A stretch of DNA of 64,000 bases from an uncultured Acidimicrobiales bacterium (GTDB lineage Bacteria > Actinomycetota > Acidimicrobiia > Acidimicrobiales > SZUA-35). The stretch lies in NCBI GenBank assembly GCA_937922785.1, contig CALAJQ010000002.1:16182-80181 (forward strand), given 5' to 3'. Below, in pieces: positions 1-8,659 of this stretch; the first letter of the stretch is position 1; each line of letters starts with the position of its first letter. Below the pieces are notes generated by a model, which ran no database searches, was not told the origin of the DNA, and saw only the letters and a program-made list of their open reading frames with translations. The position numbers and the translations under genes were made by a program.

Positions 1-172
1 CCGCCGCACCCCAAAGACGGTGGAATCCAAGTACTGGACCTTCAATGTCGGCCGCCTTCGCTACCACGCTGCCAATGCCCATCAAGACAACAGCCATCGT
101 GACTGAGCTAAGACCTAGCCGTTCCTCTGACGCCGCAGGAACGGTGGGCGCGTCAGGGGAGGGGACATCCAC
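1..172 (-). CDS. EamA/DMT-family transporter, N-terminal part
   Basis: Partial gene cut by the window edge; only about 57 N-terminal residues are present, read leftwards from a GTG at 172. A short polar N-terminus is followed by a hydrophobic helix and the pattern 'VVAKAADIEGPVLGFHRLW', which matches the first transmembrane segment and following loop of drug/metabolite (EamA) transporters, where a helix ends before a conserved '(F/W)R' motif. Substrate cannot be inferred. It is divergent from the thiolase gene, and an 8-bp palindrome sits between the two starts. The frame is open to base 1. The family call rests on a short stretch and is moderately secure. Confidence 0.5.
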   Translation of the reverse strand, partial: MDVPSPDAPTVPAASEERLGLSSVTMAVVLMGIGSVVAKAADIEGPVLGFHRLWGAA

Positions 173-181
173 CGGGCCACG

Positions 182-201
182 CTAGCTGGGCGGCCAGCTA
201 G
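182..201. promoter_or_regulatory. Perfect palindrome between divergent genes
   Basis: CTAGCTGG-GCGG-CCAGCTAG, an 8-bp perfect inverted repeat with a 4-nt centre, lies in the roughly 90-bp space between the divergent EamA and thiolase starts. It could be an operator for a dimeric repressor (TetR-like) acting on one or both genes, or an RNA hairpin in a leader. No T-run follows, so a terminator is unlikely. Confidence 0.4.
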
Positions 202-263
202 ACTTGACCTCTTGTGTCAAAGCGCGCCACAGTTCCTTTAGATACCTTCCCAGGAGAACAGAT

Positions 264-1472
264 ATGCCAGAAGCAGTAATAGTCTCAACCGCTCGTAGCC
301 CAATTGGTCGTGCCTTCAAGGGCAGCCTCAAGGACGAGCGACCAGACGACATCAGCAGTCAGATCATTAAGGCTGTTCTAGACAAGGTTCCAGAACTACC
401 CACCGATGAAGTCGAAGACCTAATCGTGGGCACCGGCAACCCCGCTGGCCAGCAGGGATACAACCTTGGGCGGGTCTTGGCAGTCATGTCAGGTCTTGAC
501 AACGTGCCCGGCGTAACAGTCAACCGGTACTGCTCATCGTCACTTCAGACGATCCGAATGGCAGCGCACGCAATCAAGGCTGGCGAGGGTGACGCCTTCA
601 TCGCAGCTGGCACTGAATTCGTTTCCAGCTATGGAGCCGGATCAGCAGACTCAGGCGGCAACTTCAATCCCGCATTCGGTGATGCCATGGCGCGAAGCGC
701 AGCCCGTAGCGAGGGTGGCGCGGAATCATGGACTGCCCCCGATGGTCTGCCAGACATCTACATCGCAATGGGTCAGACCGCAGAGAATGTTGCACAGCAA
801 GAAGGCGTAACTCGTGAGGAGCAGGATGCTTGGGGCGTCAGCTCCCAGAACCGGGCTGAGGCCGCAATCGAACGTGGCTTCTATGAGATGGACATCACTC
901 CGGTAACTCTGTCTGACGGAACTGTTCTTTCCAAGGATGACGGCCCTCGCGCTGGAACAACTCTTGAGGGCGTTGCCGGCCTCAACCCAGTGTTCCGCCC
1001 CGACGGAACCGTTACCGCTGGCAACGCTTGTGGCCTTAATGACGGCGCGGCAGCGGTTGTTGTAATGAGCGACACACGAGCAGCCGAGCTTGGGATCAAG
1101 CCGCTTGCCCGCATCATCAGCTCGGGCGTGACCGGTCTAAACCCTGAGATCATGGGTCTTGGTCCAATTGAAGCGTGTCGCCAAGCGATGCGCCGCGCTG
1201 GCATGACCATTGATGACATTGATCTTGTTGAGATCAACGAAGCGTTTGCCGCTCAGGTTCTTCCTTCAGCCAAGCACCTTGGAATCTCCCATGACAAGCT
1301 CAACATCAACGGTGGCGGCATCGCCCTAGGTCACCCTTTTGGTCAGACCGGTGCCCGCATCATGACCACCTTGATCAACAACCTGACTGAGTCCGACAAG
1401 ACCATCGGCATGGAGACTATGTGTGTTGGTGGCGGCCAGGGTATGTCAATGATTGTCGAGCGTCTTAAGTAG
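264..1472 (+). CDS. Thiolase (acetyl-CoA acetyltransferase family)
   Basis: Catalyses reversible thiolytic cleavage or condensation of (3-oxo)acyl-CoA; cytosolic, in fatty-acid beta-oxidation or acetoacetyl-CoA formation. The 402-residue length fits the family. The nucleophilic Cys lies in 'VNRYCSSSLQTI', followed by the late motifs 'NEAFAAQ', 'GGGIALGHPFGQTGAR' (active-site His) and 'CVGGGQG' (second Cys), so the catalytic set is complete. The ATG at 264 is chosen because AGGAG lies 7 nt upstream and the protein then begins with the usual 'PEAVIVSTARSPIGR'; longer reading frames have no family support. The stop is 5 bp from that of the convergent CHAD gene. Degradative versus biosynthetic role cannot be told from sequence alone. 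Confidence 0.93.
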   Translation: MPEAVIVSTARSPIGRAFKGSLKDERPDDISSQIIKAVLDKVPELPTDEVEDLIVGTGNPAGQQGYNLGRVLAVMSGLDNVPGVTVNRYCSSSLQTIRMAAHAIKAGEGDAFIAAGTEFVSSYGAGSADSGGNFNPAFGDAMARSAARSEGGAESWTAPDGLPDIYIAMGQTAENVAQQEGVTREEQDAWGVSSQNRAEAAIERGFYEMDITPVTLSDGTVLSKDDGPRAGTTLEGVAGLNPVFRPDGTVTAGNACGLNDGAAAVVVMSDTRAAELGIKPLARIISSGVTGLNPEIMGLGPIEACRQAMRRAGMTIDDIDLVEINEAFAAQVLPSAKHLGISHDKLNINGGGIALGHPFGQTGARIMTTLINNLTESDKTIGMETMCVGGGQGMSMIVERLK

Positions 1473-1476
1473 GACG

Positions 1477-2211
1477 TCAGCTACCTGTGGAAGCCGCAAG
1501 CTTTTCAGCCAGCCATTCACGGTGGGCTGAGGGCTTGCGGCTGAACAGATCCAAGCCCAGTTTCGTGATTTGGCTTTCAAGCCGAATCAAGAGCGACGGA
1601 TCATCTGTGCCAAGCACGCGAGCGTCTCGGTGATCCCAAATCAGTTGGCCTAGTTCGCCGAACTTGGCAGAACGTTTCGTGTGGGCACCGCCCAACAACG
1701 CTTCGCTTTGTAGATGTACTCGTTGAGTTGCCTTCCGGCACTTGTTAAGAGACTCAATGTCGAACGGTTCGTCGTCTTCCTCGGGGAGGGCTCGCAAAAA
1801 GCGACGGCGAGCCTGCCGGAAAGTTCGGCCGGCAGCGCCGATGATTTCAGCCTTTGGGATCTTTAGACCATCCAGAAGTTCGGGCAATTCTGCTTGGGCG
1901 ATGGCTACGTCGGAGGCAGTAGCGGTCAGCTCAGCTCGCAGACTGGGGCCTAGCGGTGGGGGAACGGCGAGCTTGACACAGCTGTCGCGGATTGGCCCAA
2001 GTCTGCTGGCGCCGATTCCTAATGCATCGTTTAGCTCGCGAAAGCGCTTGTTGCCCGGTTCGAGCAGCCGCATCACTGCACGGGCGGAGCGAATGGAGGT
2101 CCGAGCAGCCGAAACGCCGGCAGGGAGATCGGTTTCGGCCAACACCAAAGCGTCGCTGGCGTCGGCCAGCTGGCTGTGGATGTAGTCGCCAAGTTGCACC
2201 GTTCGGTTCAT
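1477..2211 (-). CDS. CHAD domain-containing protein
   Basis: A 244-residue all-helical protein. The arrangement 'SIRSARAVMRLLEPG', a short spacer, 'LGPIRDSCV', then 'FRQARRRFLRALPEED', 'LNKCRKATQRVH' and 'LGQLIWDHRDARVL' follows the two helical-bundle repeats of CHAD domains, which bind inorganic polyphosphate through basic faces. The histidines that usually precede the two Arg-rich helices are not present (Ala and Asn-Lys stand there), so this is a divergent member. CHAD genes often pair with CYTH triphosphatases; none is seen here. It is convergent with the thiolase and precedes a small lipoprotein gene on the same strand. Cytosolic; no signal peptide. Confidence 0.6.
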   Translation of the reverse strand: MNRTVQLGDYIHSQLADASDALVLAETDLPAGVSAARTSIRSARAVMRLLEPGNKRFRELNDALGIGASRLGPIRDSCVKLAVPPPLGPSLRAELTATASDVAIAQAELPELLDGLKIPKAEIIGAAGRTFRQARRRFLRALPEEDDEPFDIESLNKCRKATQRVHLQSEALLGGAHTKRSAKFGELGQLIWDHRDARVLGTDDPSLLIRLESQITKLGLDLFSRKPSAHREWLAEKLAASTGS

Positions 2212-2235
2212 TTCATTCGCCTTCTTGAGCAGGCG

Positions 2236-2550
2236 CTACGAATCCAGAACTGGGCCTTGCACGCCTTGAATTACTCCACACTCTCTTAACGCATCGGTCG
2301 CAAAGTCTTCAAATCCAGGAACTGACCCAAGATCGGCTTCAGCCTCGTTGATTTGTTCGGCGGTGAAGCCCGACCCCGGGCCAAAGATGATGCCGGCGGC
2401 ACATTCGGCCTGGTCACGGGGTACTTCACCGATTTCGACCAGTGTTTCGATGAGCGTTTCGGCCTCGACGGGATCTTGATCGCTACAGCCAGCTAGAGCG
2501 ATGGCCATCAACAGAAATGAAGCGAATTTTGAGGTTCTGCTAATACGCAT
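2236..2550 (-). CDS. Small predicted lipoprotein
   Basis: A 104-residue protein with an Arg/Lys-containing N-terminus, a hydrophobic helix and a lipobox 'ALAGC', so it is predicted to be lipidated and held on the outer face of the membrane. The mature part is acidic and contains three more Cys. No family was recognised; acidic Cys-containing mature parts of this kind are frequent in actinobacterial lipoproteins of unknown function. The ATG at 2550 is preferred over a GTG two codons earlier. It is divergent from another lipoprotein gene, the two starts being about 70 bp apart. Confidence 0.6.
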   Translation of the reverse strand: MRISRTSKFASFLLMAIALAGCSDQDPVEAETLIETLVEIGEVPRDQAECAAGIIFGPGSGFTAEQINEAEADLGSVPGFEDFATDALRECGVIQGVQGPVLDS

Positions 2551-2623
2551 CCACACAGTGAACCAGCCAGCGCCACAGACCGCTCACGATTGTGGTGAAT
2601 CTGCCGATTTGGAGGACATGAAG

Positions 2624-3262
2624 ATGCGGTTTTTGTTGGTGGCGATAGCGATTGGATTGGCGGGGTGCGTCTCTGATGACCAAACCAGCGCGTCAACGGA
2701 GGGCGACTCCAGCACGCGCCAGTCTGCTGAAACCACAAGCCCTTCGACGACCGCTCCAGACAGTTCGACAACTGAGGAGTCAACATCAACAAGTGGTCCC
2801 ACCACCTCAAATGGCGACGATGAAGCTCTCACCGACCGCGATGAAGAATCCGACTCCGAAACTTCAGAGGACAACACTTCTGACAGCACAGAGCGAACTC
2901 AGGGAGCGCCAATCACGGTGACGACGATTGGGTCAGAAGCGGTCGGCAAGAAATCGGTAAGCAGCAACGTGACTGTTACCGACTCCTGGTGTGAGGCGTC
3001 TGAGGCCGGATCGCTACTTGCTTTCGCAGAAATCGCAAATGCAGGAACACTTGAAGGTGACTTCATTGTTGAGTTCGAAGTGCTCAACGCGCTAGGCGTG
3101 CGAGTAGGCGAAGGGCTCGACGTTGTGTATGAGGTCAAGCCGGGTCAGAGCTTCATAGCTCGAGAAACCGTTTCCGACGCTGTCGGTTGGGAAGGCGACG
3201 CCCGAAGCTGGACCTGTCAAGTATTGCGAATCAGCACACCAGACGCCATCCTCGGCGACTAA
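2624..3262 (+). CDS. Predicted lipoprotein with Ser/Thr-rich linker
   Basis: A 212-residue protein with a short signal peptide and lipobox 'GLAGC', followed by a low-complexity Ser/Thr/Glu/Asp-rich linker of about 80 residues and a compact C-terminal domain (about residues 95-212) with two Cys ('SWCEAS' and 'SWTCQV') that could form a disulfide. The C-terminal domain has the beta-strand alternation of an extracellular beta-sandwich, similar in character to 'FxLyC' type domains, but no family can be named with confidence. The ATG at 2624 is placed 8 nt after GGAGG; the ATG at 2618 would be too close to it. Surface-exposed role inferred. Confidence 0.7.
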   Translation: MRFLLVAIAIGLAGCVSDDQTSASTEGDSSTRQSAETTSPSTTAPDSSTTEESTSTSGPTTSNGDDEALTDRDEESDSETSEDNTSDSTERTQGAPITVTTIGSEAVGKKSVSSNVTVTDSWCEASEAGSLLAFAEIANAGTLEGDFIVEFEVLNALGVRVGEGLDVVYEVKPGQSFIARETVSDAVGWEGDARSWTCQVLRISTPDAILGD

Positions 3263-3273
3263 GTCAGGCGAAA

Positions 3274-5151
3274 CTATTTGGGTTTGCCAATGCCAAGCTG
3301 AGTAGAGGCATGCAAGTTGTGTAGCGACGCGTAGAGGCCATCGAGTTCCAGCAGCTCGGCATGGGTTCCTTCCTCGGCGATGTGACCATCGCTTAAGAGG
3401 CAGATTCGGTCGGCGAGGGACAAAGTAGAGAAGCGGTGGGAGATCAAAAGAGTCGCTCGGCCGCGTGCAAGGTCAGCGAACTGGCGGAAGACTTCATACT
3501 CAGATTCGGGATCAAGATTTGCCGTCGGTTCATCCAACAGCATTATTGGTGTGTCTCTGGCGAACGCCCGGGCGATGGCGATCCGTTGCCACTGACCGCC
3601 GGATAGGGAAGTGTCACCGAACTCGCGGCCCAGCATGGTGTCAAACCCGTCGGGTAGCTGGTCGATGAGGTCTGACAGACCAACCAGTTCAGATATGTCG
3701 CCTACCTTTTCGGGAGAATCCAGTAGTCGCTCCCAATCACCAAAAGCCACGTTCTCTCGGGCGGTGCCGCTGTACCGACCGAAGTTTTGGAACACAACAG
3801 ATACGCGATCGCGCAGCTCTTCGGTGGTGAAGTTGCGGGTCAGGGCTCCGTCCACTGCGATCTCACCGGAGCTTGGCAGATAAAGGCCAGCTATCAGCTT
3901 TACCAGTGTCGACTTGCCTACACCGTTTCGGCCAACAAGTCCGACCGTTTCGCCCGGTCTAACGGTCAGCGAGAGATTTTTAAGTATGGGTTCGGCCGCA
4001 CCGGGGTACGTGAACGTCAGGTTCTCAACAACCAACTGACCAGTGGCTTCGATTGGCTGAGCTCGCCCAGCCTGTCCAGCTTCTTTGGTGGCAGATCTAG
4101 CCCGAAGATCACGGGTCTGTTCGTTGGCGAAGAAAGTTTGCATTTGCTCGAGATGAGAAAGGTGCCAGCGCAAAGATCCGATGTTGGAAACGGACGAGTC
4201 CACCGCGGATCTAAGCGATGCGGCAGCTGCAGCAAAGACTGCGATGTCACCGATCGACAAATCAGCATCAATTGCTCGCCCAACGGCTTGGAACAGCGCA
4301 AAGTGAACAGCTACGACGGCCAAGATGTTGAACGTGGCCGATCCCAGGAACTCCCGCCCAAAAACCTTGCGGTTCTCTTCGGCGATCGTGCCGAGTCGGT
4401 GGTCTATTCGTTTCACGAACAGCGGACCGAGGTTTAGTGATCTGGCTTCCATCAAGGGCTCGCCCGTGAGCAGTTGGCCCGAAAGATATTGAGCCCAGCG
4501 GTGGGATCTTGACTGATGTCGTCTGGTTTCAAAACGAATTCGAGCAACCCACCAGCGATAAAGCACATAGGGGATTGCAAGAGGGACGAAGTAGTAAAGA
4601 AGCCGTGGTTCAATAGAGCCGAGTACCAGCAGCAACGTGGTCGCTGTGATCAACGCCGTAGTCGCTTGCACCACATTTGCCACTGTTGCGTGAACATGAG
4701 TTCCTGGCGCCTGGCGGATGTGGTTCACCGAATCTTGAAACTCAGGAGTTTCGAAGTTGCCGAACTTCAACTTTCCCGCGTGGTCGGCGATTCGAACGTG
4801 AAGTATGTGGTTCAGCGCTTCAGCGTCAGCTTGGCGAAGGTAAGTGCCGGCAGCAGCGGTCAACGCCATCACCGCAGTCAGAACCAGGCTCAGCAACACG
4901 TAACCGCCCGGTGCCAAGCGGCCATCAAGCGTTTCGCCTGCGGTAGCCGCCGACCCGGTCAGGCTGTTCACAAGGCCTCTCAGCACAAGTGCAAGAGCGG
5001 CGGGCAAGAGGCTTCGAATAAGCGGAATGGCCAGCAAGCCGGTTAGGCGTCCGGGCGAGACTTGCCACGATGTCTTGAACGCAAACGCAACGCTAGGCAG
5101 GACACTCTTGAGATCGATTGCCCGGTCACGTTGTGGTCGATCAGCAGGCAT
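3274..5151 (-). CDS. ABC exporter, fused permease-ATPase
   Basis: A 625-residue half-transporter: about six transmembrane helices in residues 25-330, then a nucleotide-binding domain with Walker A 'GRNGVGKST', signature 'LSGGQWQRIAIARAF', Walker B 'IMLLDEPTANLD' and H-loop 'LLISHR'. All ATPase residues are canonical, so it may act as a homodimer. Substrate is unknown; exporters of this type move lipids, peptides or drugs. The start ATG overlaps the stop of the upstream nucleotidase by one base (TGATG on the minus strand), so the two are probably translationally coupled. Confidence 0.9.
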   Translation of the reverse strand: MPADRPQRDRAIDLKSVLPSVAFAFKTSWQVSPGRLTGLLAIPLIRSLLPAALALVLRGLVNSLTGSAATAGETLDGRLAPGGYVLLSLVLTAVMALTAAAGTYLRQADAEALNHILHVRIADHAGKLKFGNFETPEFQDSVNHIRQAPGTHVHATVANVVQATTALITATTLLLVLGSIEPRLLYYFVPLAIPYVLYRWWVARIRFETRRHQSRSHRWAQYLSGQLLTGEPLMEARSLNLGPLFVKRIDHRLGTIAEENRKVFGREFLGSATFNILAVVAVHFALFQAVGRAIDADLSIGDIAVFAAAAASLRSAVDSSVSNIGSLRWHLSHLEQMQTFFANEQTRDLRARSATKEAGQAGRAQPIEATGQLVVENLTFTYPGAAEPILKNLSLTVRPGETVGLVGRNGVGKSTLVKLIAGLYLPSSGEIAVDGALTRNFTTEELRDRVSVVFQNFGRYSGTARENVAFGDWERLLDSPEKVGDISELVGLSDLIDQLPDGFDTMLGREFGDTSLSGGQWQRIAIARAFARDTPIMLLDEPTANLDPESEYEVFRQFADLARGRATLLISHRFSTLSLADRICLLSDGHIAEEGTHAELLELDGLYASLHNLHASTQLGIGKPK

Positions 5152-5804
5152 CAGGCTCCCGATTCAAGCCCTTTCTTACGGGCCAAACGTCCTGCCCCGG
5201 CATCAACCCCAGGTAGTTGCAGCTGGCTCAAATGCCCGTGTTCGGCAACCTTTGCCATCACAACTTCCTCAAGCTCATCCCAATTCGAAGCCCTAGGCCC
5301 GGCCAATTCACGGTTGTATGGCTGGTCGAACACGACCACCTCGTTACCTGCTTTGCGCAGGCCCTCAACATTGTGGGGAGCGTCATCAACATAGAGATCG
5401 GCCTCTACTTGTGGCTTAGCACCCAGGAAGCAGATGTCTCTGTAGGGGATGCTGGCTTCATCAAGCCATGAGACGGTATCGCTAACCGCTTCGGCATGAC
5501 CCCAGTTGGAGTAAAGCCGGTGAGTGATTATCCGAATCCATACTCCAGCGTCGCTGAGGCGCCAAAGAGCATCGGCGCAACCCTCCATGGCCGGCAAGTG
5601 TCTCAGCATCCGCAGTTCTGTGACCGCGTGCTGGTGGATTCGAACAAAGTCTTCGGGGCTAAGACCCCACTCTTGGAAGCCCCACGAACGCTCCAAAGGT
5701 AACTCTTCGGGTTCAATCCCACGGTCTGCTGCAACGGCTGCTCTAAATCCCGCTGTGTAATCGGCGCACACGCCATCGAGGTCTACCCCGAAAACAAAGT
5801 CCAT
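5151..5804 (-). CDS. HAD-type 5'-nucleotidase (NT5C-like)
   Basis: A 217-residue HAD phosphatase. Motif I is 'DLDGVCADY' near the N-terminus (nucleophile Asp plus second Asp), motif II 'IITHRL' and motif IV 'YVDDAPHN'. The order and the helical cap directly after motif I match the 5'(3')-deoxyribonucleotidase group, which dephosphorylates nucleoside monophosphates in the cytosol. The ATG at 5804 puts motif I at the extreme N-terminus, as expected; upstream codons have no homology character. Divergent from purL, which fits a role in nucleotide balance, but this is only neighbourhood evidence. Coupled to the downstream ABC exporter. Confidence 0.75.
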   Translation of the reverse strand: MDFVFGVDLDGVCADYTAGFRAAVAADRGIEPEELPLERSWGFQEWGLSPEDFVRIHQHAVTELRMLRHLPAMEGCADALWRLSDAGVWIRIITHRLYSNWGHAEAVSDTVSWLDEASIPYRDICFLGAKPQVEADLYVDDAPHNVEGLRKAGNEVVVFDQPYNRELAGPRASNWDELEEVVMAKVAEHGHLSQLQLPGVDAGAGRLARKKGLESGA

Positions 5805-5869
5805 TGTCGCCAACATTAGTTGCCACTCGGCGTTCAACTACCGATGTGTGCTGTCTAGCCTGTTCCAAC

Positions 5870-8659
5870 GTGGGGCAAACACTCTCTGTAATTGTCGGAC
5901 CGGGCATCAAGAGCGTTGCAGGAGACCAGCTGGTCTCCTCAGCGGAGATGTTCGGGCTAGGTGTCAAGTCTGTAACCGAGTTCACTCTGGTGCATATTCG
6001 AGCCGAGCTCGATAGTGAAGAGGTGGCCATTCTGGTGGACCGGCTGCTGGCCGATGCGTTGGGGCAGTGGTGTCAACCGGCAGCAGACAAACTGGCTGTT
6101 GGTGGTGATTTTGTTATCGAAACTGGTCTGCGACCTGGAGTGACTGACCGAGAGGGAGCCGAGTTGGTCAGAGCTGCTGGAGAGCTGGGAATCCACGTGA
6201 AGGCGGCCACCATGGGCAAGCGATACGTGATCGAGGGGGACCTCACCTCTGACGAGCGGACCACCTTGGCTGAACGTGTCCTTCACAACACCGTTATTGA
6301 GCGCTGGTCCCTTGACGCCTTGCCTCCAGCTTTCACCGATGGCGCATCTAAGTCACCTGCAGTTGAAACAGTTGCGGTGATTGGCCTCGGCGAGGACGAG
6401 TTGGCCGCCGTCAACCAGGGTCGGCGCCTAGGCCTGGATCCTGAAGAGATGATTGTGATCCGAGATCACTTCACAGCGCTTGGTCGAAACCCCAACGACG
6501 CCGAGATCGAAACTTTGGCCCAAACGTGGAGCGAGCATTGCGCTCATAAGACCTTCCGTGCGCACATCACCATGGATGACGGCACCGAGATCAACGGCCT
6601 AATGAAGATGCTGCGGGCTACCACAGAAGCCATCGACGCACCATGGGTTCGCTCAGCATTTGTCGATAACGCCGGAATCGTTGCGTTCGATGATCACTTT
6701 GACTTGGCCCTCAAGGCCGAGACACACAATCACCCTTCTGCTCTTGAACCATTCGGTGGCTCGAACACCGGAGTTGGCGGAGTTGTTAGAGACATCTTGG
6801 GTGTGTCAGCCAAACCCATCGCTATCAGTGACATCTTGTGTTTCGGGCCAGAAGACACCGACCCATCTGATCTGCCTGATGGCGTGCTGCATCCGAAACG
6901 AATACGTGACGGCGTGATCGCTGGAGTTGGCGACTACGGCAACAAGATCGGCGTTCCCAACATCGGCGGTGCGATTGTGCACGACTCTGGCTACACGACG
7001 ACCCCGTTGGTGTTTGCTGGTTGCCTCGGACTGCTGCCGACCGGTTCCAACCCAACCAACGCTCAGCCTGGCGATTCAATTGTTGTACTCGGCGGAGCCG
7101 TTGGTCGTGACGGTGTCGGTGGGGCGACGTTCTCGTCTCAAACCATGGGAGTGGAAACGGCTGATGTGGCTGGCTCTTCAGTTCAGATTGGTGACCCGAT
7201 CGTGGAGAAGGGCTTGATCGACGTTGTGCTTGAAGCCCGAGATCAAAAGCTCTACACCGCGATCACAGACTGTGGGGCCGGCGGTTTGTCCTCGGCAGTA
7301 GGCGAGATGGCTGAGGAGCTTGGCGCCGAGGTCGATCTTCAGCTCGTGCCCCGAAAATACCCCGGCCTTGCGCCGTGGGAGGTCTGGCTAAGTGAAGCCC
7401 AAGAGCGCATGGTCTTGGCAACTTCTAATCCAGATGCTCTTGTCGCCCTCTCCGAGCGTTGGGGTGTCGGGTCCTCGGTGATCGGGACCTTCACTGGCGA
7501 GGGCCGCCTTGTGGTTACCGACGGTGACACCAGCGTGATCGACATCAATTGTGAATTCCTGCATGACGGCAGACCCCGTCGCAAGATGGCTGCGACGAGA
7601 CCCGCGTTGGATCGACCACAACGAGACGCTGGCGGCTTCGATGCCAACCGAGCGTTGCTTGATCTGTTAAGTCATCCCAGTATTCGATCAAACGAGGCGG
7701 TCATCCGCACCTATGACCACGAGGTCATGGGTGGCACACTCGTTCGTCCATATGGCGGAGTTGCCGCCGACGGTCCAGCCGACGGCACCGCAATGATCCC
7801 ACCTGGAACTTCAGGTGAGCGTGCACTGGCGATGGGCATCGGTGTGAACGCCCTGTTAGGCGATCTCAACCCTGAGGCAATGGCCTGGCACGTGGTGGAC
7901 GAAGCAGTCCGCAACGCAATCGTGGCTGGCGCCGATCCGACCCAGCTTTCCCTGCTGGACAACTTTGGCTGGGGAAACCCAACCGATCCGCAGACGTTGG
8001 GCCGGCTGGTGGCGGCTGTTAAGGGTTGCTGCGACGCAGCTTTGGCCTTAGGTGCCCCGTTCGTAAGTGGGAAAGACTCCCTTTACAACGTATTCGTACC
8101 GCCATCGGGAGTTCCTGATCCGGTTTGTTCCACCCTTGTGATCACCGCCGTTGGCATCGTGCCCAACATCGACACAGTGCCTCTGACTGGCGTTGTTGAA
8201 GCCGGTGACGACATCTGGCTTGTAGGCCCAGCCGCTGGTGCGCTGGGTGGTTCCCATCTTGACGCAGTCCTTGGTGCCGACGGTGGGGGAGAGGTTCCTC
8301 AGCCTGACGTTTCAGCGATCGATCGCCATCATCAAATGCACAACGCGATCACTTCAGGGCTGGTGCGCAGCGCACACGATCTATCTGAAGGCGGGCTGAC
8401 CGTAGCAGCAGCAGAATGGGCCCACGCTGGCAGGCTTGGCGTTTCGATCAACTCCGATTCAACGCCAGAGGCTCTCTTTGGCGAAGGAGCAGGTCGTTAC
8501 CTTGTTGAGGTTCGACCCGGCGACAGCGACGGCTTCAGTCAGCTAGTTCCGTCAGCGGTGAAGGTCGGCTCGGTCATCGAAGATCAAGTCGTAAGGGTTG
8601 GTGATGTAAGCGTGCCCCTTACTGAAGTCAGCGCTGCCTATATAGGAGGAGCGGCATGA
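5870..8659 (+). CDS. purL: Phosphoribosylformylglycinamidine synthase, PurS-like/PurL fusion
   Basis: Makes FGAM from FGAR, ATP and ammonia in step 4 of purine synthesis. About 929 residues, intermediate between small PurL (about 740) and large PurL (about 1300). Residues 1-180 hold two PurS-like halves; the second reads 'ETGLRPGVTDREGAEL' and ends '...HNTVIERW', as PurS does. The synthetase core starts near residue 185 with 'LGRNPNDAE' and the catalytic 'WSEHCAHKTF', followed by ATP- and Mg-binding motifs such as 'KAETHNHPSALEPFGGSNTG'. The glutaminase is a separate gene, overlapping by ATGA. The GTG at 5870 is chosen because a longer TTG start would begin opposite the nucleotidase ATG; no clear Shine-Dalgarno is seen, so the exact start is uncertain. 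Confidence 0.93.
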   Translation: MGQTLSVIVGPGIKSVAGDQLVSSAEMFGLGVKSVTEFTLVHIRAELDSEEVAILVDRLLADALGQWCQPAADKLAVGGDFVIETGLRPGVTDREGAELVRAAGELGIHVKAATMGKRYVIEGDLTSDERTTLAERVLHNTVIERWSLDALPPAFTDGASKSPAVETVAVIGLGEDELAAVNQGRRLGLDPEEMIVIRDHFTALGRNPNDAEIETLAQTWSEHCAHKTFRAHITMDDGTEINGLMKMLRATTEAIDAPWVRSAFVDNAGIVAFDDHFDLALKAETHNHPSALEPFGGSNTGVGGVVRDILGVSAKPIAISDILCFGPEDTDPSDLPDGVLHPKRIRDGVIAGVGDYGNKIGVPNIGGAIVHDSGYTTTPLVFAGCLGLLPTGSNPTNAQPGDSIVVLGGAVGRDGVGGATFSSQTMGVETADVAGSSVQIGDPIVEKGLIDVVLEARDQKLYTAITDCGAGGLSSAVGEMAEELGAEVDLQLVPRKYPGLAPWEVWLSEAQERMVLATSNPDALVALSERWGVGSSVIGTFTGEGRLVVTDGDTSVIDINCEFLHDGRPRRKMAATRPALDRPQRDAGGFDANRALLDLLSHPSIRSNEAVIRTYDHEVMGGTLVRPYGGVAADGPADGTAMIPPGTSGERALAMGIGVNALLGDLNPEAMAWHVVDEAVRNAIVAGADPTQLSLLDNFGWGNPTDPQTLGRLVAAVKGCCDAALALGAPFVSGKDSLYNVFVPPSGVPDPVCSTLVITAVGIVPNIDTVPLTGVVEAGDDIWLVGPAAGALGGSHLDAVLGADGGGEVPQPDVSAIDRHHQMHNAITSGLVRSAHDLSEGGLTVAAAEWAHAGRLGVSINSDSTPEALFGEGAGRYLVEVRPGDSDGFSQLVPSAVKVGSVIEDQVVRVGDVSVPLTEVSAAYIGGAA

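Noticed and set aside
3787..4437. Plus-strand 216-codon frame inside the ABC exporter
   Set aside because: Antisense to a clearly conserved gene with all ABC motifs.
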